Of a stretch of 64,000 nt of DNA, positions 37,805 through 48,500 are shown one piece after another. A program made the translations under genes and the position numbers. The DNA lies in the NCBI GenBank assembly GCA_013399855.1, contig VXAY01006699.1, positions 327,314-391,313 of the forward strand, read 5' to 3'. Numbering within the stretch: position 1 is the stretch's first letter; every line of letters starts with the position of its first letter. The notes under the pieces are model-generated. The model was not told the DNA's origin. It was given only the letters and a program-made list of their open reading frames with translations, and ran no database searches. This DNA is from Oxyruncus cristatus (Eukaryota; Chordata; Aves; Passeriformes; Cotingidae).

Positions 37805-38576
37805 GTATACTTATATACTGCTTAATGGAATACAATCTGAATTTCATGGTTATTGATGTGAATGAAAAATCCATTGGTCGTGGAACAGAAATTAAAATAC
37901 TGGCACAGATTAGAAACTTATTAGGACAGAACGGTAAGATTGGGAGAGAAAAAGATGAAAAAAATGCTCAAAAAAAATCCTAAACCAACAACAAACCAAA
38001 ACAAAAAAATTGAAAAGATTGTTAAAAGAGTTTCCTGCTGGAACTGCTGAGAAGGCAGAACTGCTACATGAGAAAAATCCTCTGAATTGTGTGTGTTGTA
38101 AAAACTATAGCTTATTGTTTGGGCAGATACCTCAACAACACTGTAGATAAAACAGTCAAAATATTAGCTCAGCATGGTACCGTAGTTCAAGTCAACAAGA
38201 ATTGTAATATGTGAATAGTGTGCGAGAAAAGTACTGACAAATGCAATCTTATAAATCTCCAATGCATTATTATTTGCAATTATATGTTCAGTACTGTTTA
38301 CTAAAACTTAGATTAGTAGAAATACTTAATCATTGTCCAAAATACCTTTTTTGTCCTGGATAATATCTCCATAGAGATAATGCAATAGTAGAAACCAGTG
38401 CTCAGAGATAAGATAAAAACCAGTAGTTATAATAGAGAATTTTTCATAATCTCTTACCTGGTGAGTTTAAATAAAGGGAGGTGAAAGGCAGAGGATGCTG
38501 CTAATTAGCTATGTGAGGGCACACTCTGTTACACTGGGGTAATTTACAGTGGATTCATCCTCTCTAAGCTGAGAAG
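37805..38576. other. Unique AT-rich DNA
   Basis: An A/C-rich low-complexity stretch lies at 37970-38010. No gene is seen. A 7-bp inverted repeat (CAGTATA / TATACTG) at 37803-37820 overlaps the LTR edge. Confidence 0.5.
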
Positions 38577-38703
38577 CTTGATTCAGAGGCTCTTTGAGCA
38601 CCTGTCTAGTGGAACGTGTCCCTGCCCATGGCAGAGAGATTGGAGCTAGATGATCTTTGAGGTCCCTTCTGACCCAAACCATTCTATGTTTCTGTGATTC
38701 CAT
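38577..38703 (+). mobile_element. CR1 3'-end fragment, about 125 bp
   Basis: Sense CR1 end: TCTTTGAGCACCTGTCTAG, TGTCCCTGCCCATGGCAGAG, GGAGCTAGATGATCTTTGAG, GTCCCTTCTGACCCAAACC, then ATTCTATGTTTCTGTGATTC octamers. It belongs to the same broad subfamily as the copy at 14567-14838. Only the 3' UTR-proximal end remains. Confidence 0.93.
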
Positions 38704-39325
38704 AAATATAGACAGAGAGCCACTGGAGAAGCTCTAGGATGCCTGAGACCAGCAGAGGTCACACAGGTCTACTGTGAGAACTAGGCACCCCTGGAGTGGC
38801 AGCTGGAAGCTAGTCAAACTATCTTAAAGCATCCAAATCGACAGTATGTGTTCATGGGTGTGTACTGCATGCAACTGAGCGCAGAAAGGTCTCATTAGTA
38901 GAGACTTCTGGCTCAAAAATCAAGTTGGACCTCATTTAAAAGAAGTAACTTTTAAGTGGAAAAAACCCCAATATACCATTTACAGTTAAAATGTGATTGT
39001 ATCTTTACTAAGGGTATACAGATTATTTTTTTTTTCTTCTAATGCAACTAATCACTTAGACAACAGGCCAATTTACTTTCAAAATTTAGTCAATACCTTA
39101 GAAAAGAAATTAATTACTTTATGTGTTAATCAGGAGAAAAATAAGTGAGAAATGAAGAACACTTTTAGATTTTTGACATAAGTGAAGCATTATGTTAATC
39201 TTATCTTGACCTTTATTTCAAAAGTCATGGAAATACTTTGAGATCACAACTTTTTAGATGATTGGGAAATGTGCATATAGATTAGCCCAGTCATCTGGAG
39301 TCTGACATTTACTTGTTGACAAATC

Positions 39326-39346
39326 AAAAAAAAAAAAAAAAAAAAA
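39326..39346. repeat. Poly(A) run, 21 bases
   Basis: An uninterrupted A run in unique DNA, with no poly(A) signal upstream. Confidence 0.9.
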
Positions 39347-42087
39347 TCTGGGATGTCCATTTTATTCCCTTTTATTTAATTTTTTAATTCCAGGCACATG
39401 GAGACATATTTATGAGAAATTAAAAAGCAGGAAGGAGTAGGATTTGCAAAAAATTGTTCCAGCTAAATATTGCTCATATATGAAGCCCATATTTTAAAAG
39501 ACTTAACAGACGCAATTTTGGGTTTTTTTCCCTACATAATCCTAAGTATGTTGCGAGTTTGAAATAATAAATAATCAAGGGGCCATAATGATCCCAAAAA
39601 GTGGAATTTTAATAGGTAACTAATTCTGTCATGGAACTTGTCACACTTAAAAGGTGATTCTCAATTAAACCTTCTCATCTGAAATGTAATCCAAAAGTGC
39701 TGAAGAACAGACAGCTCTCCCTTGAGCACTCTCCTCTTGCTGCATTTCTGACGGTAAAATATTTCTTAAAAGTCAGCAAAATAACCTCTGATTTCAGGTG
39801 ACAGAAGAGGAAACTCCTGTCTCCGCTTTGTTACCTTGCTATTATTCAAGCTTTAAAACAATATTTTTATTGATATATTTATTTTTGAGATAAGCATGCA
39901 TTTTCTAAGCCTTTGGGGGGTCAGTTTATGGTTTCCCATCAGTTTAAAGTATGTTCTTAGAGGAAAAATAAATATTCTTGGTTTATTATTGCGTATTAGA
40001 CTCCAGATTTTTACAAAATAAAGAAAAGGTTTCAGACTGGATTTTTTTCTTTATTAAATGAGACAGTACAATATTGGTGGGAGAAGTAATGTGTTTCATA
40101 TTTTAAATACTGTGTGAGTGGGCCCTCTGGGAAATCTCTACTTATTTACAGCTGAAATGATCAGCAAACAAACTCACTAGGAAACTTCAATATATTAAAT
40201 TGAGAGAAAATACTGAAATGACAGCCTTAGACTACATAGATTTTTGAATTTAATTTCTCAGGTCTATAAAACAATTAGAAAATCGGTGATATGGGTCTGA
40301 CTTTATACTAATGGGAACAGCTACACTATCATTAGTGAGATATTATGGGTTTTACAGGAGCTGTGGGTCTGGGTTATTTTTTTACTTGTATTGGAAGTCT
40401 GAGATAACTACATCTAGGAATAAAAAACAACCCTATAAATTCTTTAATAGGTGATAAGGGAAATGGAAGATGAAGTAATTCACGTTAAAGGAAGGATTTA
40501 AAATTGCTGAAGACTTAGTGTTCAAGATAAGCGGTTAATAGTTTGGGGGACAGGATGGGGGAAAAGCACAAATTTTGTGAATAAGCAGTGGATAGAAACA
40601 CTAAGTGGACAGGGTGACAGGATGTCAGGGAACAATTACAGTGTGAGAGCAACAGATAAAGAATTTAAGATCAGGTATCATGATGGCATTATGCAGAAAT
40701 CAGATGACTACACTAAAAAATAATAGGAAAATAACAGCATTTAACTCTGAAAAGACTATATATAACACACTGAATTTTTAATGAAGAAAACATTCCTTCA
40801 TAGTTGTACTCACAACAGAAAGTAGAGTCCAATGCAGCTATGTATTGAACTAAAGTTAATTGAGAAACAATTCTCAGTGGCCCTCTGCTCTGTGAACTAG
40901 CTCAAGAAGTGATGATGAATTTGCTGGTGTAGACAGTTACTAGAAGCAGAGCAATAGTGAATACTGGGAACCTTCATGTCAGGAGGTAAAGACGCTCTGC
41001 TGAACTTGCTTTCATTCTCCACATGCATGGTGTTTGACAGTGCAAGTTACCCCACTAATTCTCCATTCCATTTAGAATGAAGATGTGTGGTATCAGTTAA
41101 TCCATCATAACTAAAGTGTGCAGCAGATCCTCAGCGCATAGTGCACCATCCCCTTCAGATTTGCAGATAAGCTGTTTAATAGTAGCTGGACATGCATGCT
41201 GCAGTCACCACTACTAAGCCATCACTATAAGAGTACAAGTCTGGGATGTGGGGCACAGTGTAAGTCACACAAAATTATGGTAGGGAGGCAAGAGAGGAGG
41301 AAGGACTAACGTCTTGTTTTGAGAACTAGAAGGAGGTGGAGTATGAATGTCAAAAACAGGAGAAGAACACAGTGTTGAAGGCCTGATTTGTATAGTAATA
41401 ACAATACTGAAAATGGGATTTTGATAAACTTTAAGGGTGAGAAAAGGATAAATACAGTTTTTCATAAAATAAAAAGCTTGTTCAAAGTCACATAAGGATG
41501 TATAAACATGTAGGTCTTCAAATGTTACCCAAGCTCTGACTTGACTAAAGGAAAGCTGCAGGAGTTCTCAGAAACAAGAGACTTTTTCAGAAGAGAAAAA
41601 TCTTCAGCTAATCGTTCCTAAACACTTGATTTCCAGAAAGCGGGAAGTTATGTTAGCACTACCATTCAGTCCATGTCCAGTTCTGATGCTCTTTCCCTCA
41701 GCATGTTTTATTACTTGTTGTGGGAGAAAATGTCCCAGGGTATATGTCATTGCAGTTTTTCTTAAGCATTAAAACATTTTTGGAGCTTCTTCAACAGCAT
41801 TTGCACTTGCTGTGATGTGATGATTTGTTGATGCTTTACTTCTTGTAAAGGATATCTAATCTCTTTTTCTCTCCAGACTTTGGGATTTGAGACTTCATAG
41901 CTAGGTAGAGTTAGGTAAGTCTCCTTTAAATAAAGTGTATTCCTTTTTTTACCTTAAGGGAAAATCCTGATGTCTTCTTGCAGAGAAGTCCTTACTGATG
42001 CTCTAAAGGCAGCAGTGATATATGAGGTGCCCTCTATCCATTTTGTACAAGGTTAGCTTGGTTGTTTCCAGAAATGCCATCTTCTTT

Positions 42088-42108
42088 AAAAAAAAAAAAA
42101 AAAAAAAA
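42088..42108. repeat. Poly(A) run, 21 bases
   Basis: An uninterrupted A run followed by CAAAAAAC. There is no AATAAA in the preceding 80 bases. The minus-strand open frame through it gains a Phe run from this tract. Confidence 0.9.
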
Positions 42109-43371
42109 CAAAAAACATCTGTTTTTCTGTTGTGCATAATGCTAATAATTATGTAATTATAGTTCATTAGTATGCATATGCACATGGTGTTTTGTTCTGT
42201 TTTATGGTCTGACATATATAGACCTGACTACTATTTCGAAGATCATTTAAAAATAAACCATCTCTGAACAAAAAGCCAGAAATGTGTGACAGGCTCTATT
42301 CAGAGCAGAATACTCAAAATTTGTCTTGGCTGGAGTTTAGCTGCTGTGTAATAGACTATTAGCTCCAATTTGCTACTGCTTTACTTGTGTCAATGCACTC
42401 TGATCTGAGCATTTTTGTGAACTGTTTTGCTCTGAATATAATTAAGAAAATATTCCAAAAATGCCATTCAGCAGTGAGATGCAAGTTGAACTTGTGTGTA
42501 CTTAGCAAGAATTGCATGTCATTAATTACAAGATGCTTTTTACCTCTGACTGAAAGCTTTCAGGTGAGCCTCTTCTAGCGAGAAAAAGGGAAATCTGTAG
42601 CACCTCTGCAAGACCATGTTGATTCTGACTAAATTTTCACCAGAAATTTTCAAAATATTCAGAATTATTCTAATAATTCTTTCTGATACTGATCAATTGT
42701 TTACAGCCTTTGCATGTTTAAACATTTTGTCTTGGCTGTACTATTTGAAATACTTTTCCCGTTTTATCAAAATTAAGCTTTTAAATTTTTTTCATCCATT
42801 CTTTACCAATACTGATCAAATGGAGTTGACACCTTCTTCATTTATTTTGTTTGCTTTTTCCAATGCTTATAACTTATTTTTACCTGATTCTTAAATTATA
42901 CGTGGGACCTCTAGGTAAGTCAGAGTAGGGTTTAATTTTGTCAGGTCCTAGTCTGAGAAAAAAAAAGGAATAATTGGTTTCTCTCAAGATCACTTTTACT
43001 CAAGATATTCCCTTATGCTGGATGGAGCAGATTACTGGGAAAAAGAGGTTGAAGGAAGAATTAAATCTTAAATTTCAGACCCCAGCGTTCTAGCAAAGTT
43101 CTTTAACTGAGAAGCTGTTCTGAGAGAGTAGACCCAAAAGACCTAAGTTAACTGAATCCTTCATCTACTTGGGATCTCAGTGTCTGTGCATGTTTCCTTA
43201 CACTCTTAAAATGACAAGTAACATCTCCTAGATGTCCACATAATTGCACTACCTAAAATTAGCTACGCTGGATTATGCGTTTGAGTTTTGGGTGAGACAC
43301 AAATGTAAAAGTGAATCTGTCTTTTTGAGTTTTTCTTATCATTTACTTCCCTTATTGAACTCTGTCAGGGT

Positions 43372-44141
43372 TGGTGTTGTGACCGCTTCCCTGGGGAGCC
43401 TGTTCCAGTACCCAACAAGCCTCTGGGTGAAAAACCTTTTTCTAATATCCAACCTAAACCTCTCCTGACACAACTTCAGGCCATTCCCTCAGGTCCTATC
43501 ACTGGTCACCACAGAGAAGAGATCAGTGCCTGCCCCTCCTCTTTCCCTCACAAGCAAGTGGTAGACTGCCATGAGTTCTCCCCTCAGTGTCCTCTTTCCA
43601 GGCTGAACAGACCAAGTGACCTCAGCCTCTCCTCATATAGTTTCCCCTCAAGGCCCTTCACCATCTTTGTTGCCCTCCTTTGGATAATCAGTAATAGCTT
43701 ACAATCTTTCTAATACTGTGGTGCCCAAAACTGCACACAATATTCAAAGTGAGGCCACACCAGGGCAGAGCAGAACGGGACAATCCCCTCCCTCGACTGG
43801 CTGGCGATGCTTTGCCTGGTGCCCCCAGGACATGGTTGGCCCTCCTGGCTGCCAGGGCACTGCTCACTCATATTCAGCTTCCATCTACCAGGACCCCCAA
43901 GGTCCCTTTCTGTGGCACTGCTTTCCAGCCTGTACAAACATCCAATGTTGTACCATCCCAGGGGCAGAATCCAGCGTTTTCCCTTGTTGAACTTCCTATG
44001 GTTGGTGATTGCCCATTCCCTTAATTTGTCAAGGTCTCTCTGCAGGGCCTCCCTGCCTTTGAGGGAGTCAACAGCTCCTCACAGTTTTATACTGTCCATA
44101 AAACTTGCACAGTATCCCTTTCAGTCCTGGATCAAATAAAT
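43372..44141 (-). mobile_element. CR1 copy, about 770 bp, lacking its 3' end
   Basis: Antisense CR1 of a different look from the copies at 6368 and 22982. It starts abruptly at the GGTG..CCGCTTCCCTGGGGAGCC block and continues through TCTAATATCCAACCTAAACC, GGTCCTATCACTGGTCACC, TTTCCAGGCTGAACAGACC, AAAACTGCACACAATATTC and CAGGACCCCCAAGGTCCC, ending with TCCTGGATCAAATAAA. The last 110-130 bp of CR1, including the octamer tail, are missing at the low-coordinate end. That is atypical for an element that loses its 5' end on insertion, and implies a later deletion or rearrangement. Confidence 0.93.
43710..43937 (-). pseudogene. CR1 ORF2 remnant
   Basis: A 75-codon frame within the 43372-44141 CR1. 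It contains the ORF2 blocks RDLGGPGRWKLNMSEQC, SIASQSREGIVPFCSALV and [15 protein letters not shown], which lie just after the reverse-transcriptase thumb region in the full protein. It is broken on both sides by stops or frameshifts and has no catalytic core. Confidence 0.88.
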
Positions 44142-46185
44142 AAGGCTTCTTAGTGAACAATTAATCTCAGGCCAATATATTCAATTTAAATTGCTTGATG
44201 CCTCTCTGACAAACTCATAAGTCCTTCTTGAGACTGGAAAGGGAGCTTCTAAAAGCATCTCCCCTCCTGACTCTAGTTTTAGCTTTGCATAAGCATCATG
44301 ATCCAAAATGAAAACAAAGAGAAGCAAGACAAGGTTGTTTTGGGTTGTTTTACTGTCCTTTTGTCTTTTTTGACTGTTCTGTACCAAGGAATAAAGGTAA
44401 GAAAGGCTGCAGGCAAACAGTTTAGCAAGGATTTTGACACATTTTTTGCTGAATATGAAAGCTCAGCGACTCTATGCTCTTTTTACAGAACTTTACAAAG
44501 GTCTGGACTTTAGCCAGCTAGAGGAAATTTTTTAAAAGAAGTAAATGAAATGGGAAAGAAAAATAATAAATTGAAATTCCTGTGTTCCTCAGTAAGAAAC
44601 ATCTACACACCATTTATATATTCATACTAGAAATATGCCTCTAGTTACCAGTAAGATATTACATCAGTGTGCATTATGTGAATTTACGCTGTAATTTAAG
44701 ATACATTAGTAATTAACTTAGAAAGACTGCTTCTGGATTAGTTAAGGAATGTCTAGATTAGCTAAGGAATGTCTTACTTAGAAGTTTGGAAATACTTCTC
44801 CGTTGACCACTGTGCTCTGAAATACTACATTATTGGTGTTATTCTTTAGCATTGACACTGATGAGTGTTCCTGCAATTAGACATTCGTCCCTTTTTCTCT
44901 TTCCTACCTAAGACACAAGATTGTATTAGTAATAACTTCAATCCACTGATCTATTCCAAGCTGGAATGTTATCTGCCTTTGTCAAAATACTTTCAGAATG
45001 TCTCTGATAGAATTCATATGGACCAAATCAAATCACTTTTGTGATTTTGTGCTCAGAAACTCTTTTGGCTAGTCTAACTTAGTCCACTGATATTGGTGTC
45101 CTTCCGTGTTATCTGAGGATCACTACAAATAAGAGTTCCCTACCTTCTGTTCCAACAAAAATGTTAAATTATTCTTTTAATTCAGATGGGAGTAGGAACG
45201 TTAATGTAGGTCAGTTTTAATTGAAGAGCCAGTAGCAACAATTTGCATGTTATTTTCCTTAAATGTTCTTGTAAACATAAATTGTCCTTAACATCAGGAA
45301 CAATTAAGTACGAAACTCTAAAAGGCACAACATTATTATCTGCTAAGTAAGCTGCATATACTTCTGTTTGCCTCTATGAAATTCTGCTGCTTGAACCCAC
45401 TGAAATAGGTAAACTCTTGATACTGCACTCCAATCATTTATGACTGATATATTCCATCATTTAGAACACTGGTGAATATTTTTTGCTCTAGCCAACCCAT
45501 TAAATTCTGAAAGCAGAAATTTGTATGGGTGGAAATAGGTCATTCTTCTGCAATGTATCTCAGAATTCACTGTTACTATTTCCTGATTGATTATGAACAA
45601 ATATGAAATAGAACATACTTGTTTCCCTTGTCTCTGGAATTTTTTTAGGGATTTGCATAGATAATTTGAATAACCTACATTATGTTTTCAAGCAGTATAG
45701 AGAAAAAAAACCCAAATCCTTAAGTGTTGATTGGCTGGTTGGCTTTTTTAAAATCACACTTCTTGTTGCTGTTTGGTTGGTTGTTTGTTTGTTTTTGATG
45801 GTCACTGGCAAAAGTTCCTCCTCTCTTTCTTCTCCTAGACTCCTGCTTGATTAAGGCAGTTACCTCAGGAAGCAATCATCTTCCAAGATGATTCTGCCAA
45901 GAATAAAAAGGAAAATCTGAAAGTCTCCCTGGCTTAGGTGGAGGGAAAAACATGTAGCAAAAAACACAGTTGTTTCATTGTTAAGCTGCTCAGTAGCTTT
46001 CCCTGCTCATTACTGCACCCTGAAAAAAAGAATCACAGAGCCAAAACCCTAAATGAAAGGCACAGAGAGTGTTTCATTATTGCTCCATCAAAACAGCCCT
46101 TCTACATAATGCTTGGAAAAATACACCAAATGGTGTCAAAACTGTAACAGATCTACACAAAGTACTGTGACAGAGGGCACCTTAC
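44142..46185. other. Unique AT-rich DNA
   Basis: No supported gene. A 20-bp unit (GATTAGTTAAGGAATGTCTA) is tandemly duplicated at 44736-44775 with two differences. A plus-strand frame at 44298 has a hydrophobic stretch (about residues 14-30) and an AAAG|GTAAGA donor after 44394, but nothing identifies it as an exon. Confidence 0.5.
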
Positions 46186-46302
46186 CTGTGTGTTGCTCTG
46201 CTTGACAGATACAAATTACAAATGTTTTCATGGCAGTATCCTATCAGATTCTCTTTGGGGTCCACAATGTCAGGAGGGTTTAAGCAACTCCTTCCAAAGC
46301 TT
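46186..46302 (-). other. Candidate internal coding exon (speculative)
   Basis: On the minus strand a 117-bp segment lies between an acceptor (CACGCTACTGCTCAG) and a strong donor (ACACAG|GTAAGG). It is open in one frame, and both borders fall in the same codon phase (phase 2), so its length of 39 codons is frame-neutral. The translation has three cysteines and balanced composition: SCLNPPDIVDPKENLIG, then YCHENICNLYLSSRATH. CLNPPDI resembles the start of a sushi/CCP module, but the rest does not fit that fold. I do not recognise the protein. The stop two bases past the donor means it only makes sense if spliced. Confidence 0.25.
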
Positions 46303-46683
46303 CTGAGCAGTAGCGTGCAAAGAATGCCTTTCCATTTACTTCTGAATGTATCACCAATGAAGAAAACACAGCCAGTGCTTGTCCCCACCCTTTAGTGCTA
46401 GCTAGCTCAGAAAAGATCCAAAAAAGGGCTTGTCAATATTCTCATCACTGGAAACAATGCAGGTCCAGACATTCTCTCTCCTGGAACCTTTAACTACAAA
46501 ATGGGTTGCAGTGAGTCCGAAATGAGGGGCTAAAAAGAGTTGGGTATCACAAGGAGTAGGGGGATGTGGGATTTAACAGTTCTTGGGTAATAAGAGCTAA
46601 TCATTGTGACTCTCATAAGCATTGTATACAACAAAATCCAAGAACAGTAAGACCTTTTGAAATATGAAGCTGTACAGGCTCAT

Positions 46684-46808
46684 TTTTGGTTGTGTGGTTT
46701 GTTTTTTTGTTTGTTTGTTTTCTTTTTTCTACTTGTTTTTGTTTGGTTTTTTTTGTTTGTTTGTTGGTTTGGTTTGGTGTTTTTGGTTTTGTTTTTGGGT
46801 TTTTTTGG
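46684..46808. repeat. T/G-rich low-complexity tract, about 125 bp
   Basis: Nearly pure T and G with GTTT and GGTTT units, the reverse-complement counterpart in composition of the A/C tract at 25242-25399. Overlapping frames of 71 and 90 codons through it are artefacts. Confidence 0.92.
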
Positions 46809-48198
46809 ATGCATAACTGTCAGAAATTGCTCTGCGAGCATTTGCTGCCTGAGTACTCTGAGGTTCTCATAAGCTTGTTGGAAATTTACTCATTTGAGTT
46901 TGATATCAGAAACTCTTTCAGATTGAAGAGGTGTTACATTTGTAATGCCACCAGTTAACTTTTTCTGTTCATCTATACCTTCTTTCTACAAGACTGTTAA
47001 TGAATTAACATGGAAAAATCTTACTCTGAAAGGATCTTGTTGAGTTAACTTGGTGTTTGGCTTAGTAAGTAAACCTAGAAGGCTTATAAGAGTTCTTCAG
47101 AAGATATATTAGAATTCTGAGGTTGTTGTTTGTCCTGGTTTCATCCTTTTGAGATGTAAGTTTCCAAAACACTGCACAGATTCTCTCTCATGAATATTAG
47201 TTTAGTGAGATAGAAGGAGAAACATGATAATCAGCAACATGTCAGTTTGAAGGAAGACAGTGAAAAATGATATGACCAAACATCAGAAGACTACAATTTG
47301 ATGCAGAATACTGTTAGAAATAACTCTGAAATAGAAAAAGGTTGCCCAGCTGTTTCAGATTATAACCACTTCAGGAGCTGATGGCTGTTGAACATATTTA
47401 TGCTGTGTGTGGCAGGCATACAGAAATAGAGGTATTGCTAGATCAATGTAAAGAGATAATCAGAAAAAGAATTTTAATACTAACCAAGTAACCTGTAGTG
47501 ATATAAAACTTTTCTGTTATGTTATTAAGCAGATCCAGCATTATACAGTATTTGCAAATGAGCTAATAATAGCACTTCCATGATTTATTTTGGATAAATC
47601 CATATATATCTCAAAAACACTCTAGGCAGAGCATCATTATTACTTTATTAAATACTACTTTTGCCTACTTGAGCTTAACAAACAAATCTAATGGTATGAA
47701 AGAATTTAATTTCAGAGTTGAATGATAATTTTTCAGGCATGGTTAATTCACATAATTCAAAGTTAATTATGTTTGTGATATTAGGGAGTGCTGTAATTTT
47801 GTTCTGTTCAGCTGCAGCTCTTATTAAATTTTACATTTTGATTAGGAAAGCCAGACTTTAAGACTGTACACCAAATTAAAAGAAATGGCAAGGTATGGGG
47901 AAGGGTTTCCAGGCATATGCTTTTGTTCATATTCACATCTTCTGTCTTGTGTTACATCACTTTGTCAATCCAAAGCTGACTGAGATACACTGAAATGTCT
48001 ACTTACAGTTCAACCTATGTGTGATTTCTTTTATTTTTTTCAGCATTTGGGAATGTTACAATTTATGTTCCCAACTTGATATACTAATGTACAGTGGATT
48101 CTTCAGCTGCACTTCTTGTACCAAGCAGTATTTCCTCTGCTGTATTCTTCTGTGAAAAAGAAGGGCTCCACAACAGAAATTTAAAAAATCAATTAGGA

Positions 48199-48221
48199 AG
48201 TGTCAGAGACTTTCTGACACT
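48199..48221. other. Perfect short hairpin
   Basis: AGTGTCAGA and TCTGACACT form a perfect 9-bp inverted repeat around a 5-base loop. It is too short for a microRNA precursor and does not extend outward. Function unknown; it may be chance. Confidence 0.6.
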
Positions 48222-48424
48222 GCATCAATTAATTTCACTGTTATATTGTGAAATTGATTAGATATTGCTAAATTTGTATTCAGTAAATACATTTTAACAG
48301 CAGTAAAAGTTGTAATACTCTGTACAAGCTATATTTCTAGGAAAAGAAAAGCAGTTAAATGTGTAAAGTTGATAAGGTTTTCACAATCTGAGACCATGTG
48401 GGAACTGCCTAATTTTGAAGGCAT

Positions 48425-48500
48425 TCACCTGGGTTCAAGCCACTGCCTGAGTTGCCTTCCTGTGTAATTTTGGTGATCTTTTTCAGACTGACATAATTAG
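48425..48500 (+). repeat. Possible MIR/CORE-SINE remnant
   Basis: CCTGGGTTCAAGCCACTGCC followed by a GTGTAATTTTGG-like segment resembles the central part of ancient CORE-SINEs (MIR type: tRNA-like end, then GTGTGACCTTGGG). Divergence is too high for confidence by eye. Confidence 0.25.

Larger units (their letters stand above)
38704..43371. other. Unique AT-rich DNA, no gene seen
   Basis: About 4.7 kb without a supported gene. It contains A21 runs at 39326-39346 and 42088-42108. Neither is preceded by AATAAA or flanked by an obvious direct repeat, so processed pseudogenes are not called. GTAAGT-like donors near 41914 and 42914 lack coding partners. Confidence 0.5.

Noticed and set aside
42040..42108. 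Possible processed pseudogene ending in A21
   Set aside because: There is no AATAAA upstream, no recognisable gene sequence before the run and no flanking direct repeat.
43718..44139. Three overlapping plus-strand frames of 90-110 codons
   Set aside because: They are antisense readings of the CR1 at 43372-44141; the real coding remnant is on the minus strand.
44298..44394. Short frame with a hydrophobic segment and a GTAAGA donor
   Set aside because: The hydrophobic stretch comes from T-rich DNA and no acceptor or family similarity supports an exon.
46657..46958. Overlapping 71- and 90-codon frames rich in Phe, Val, Leu and Gly
   Set aside because: They are produced by the T/G-rich tract, not by coding selection.
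47125..47170. TGTCCTGGTTTCATCC, resembling the start of a common avian LTR
   Set aside because: The match is only about 15 bases and the following sequence does not continue as an LTR.
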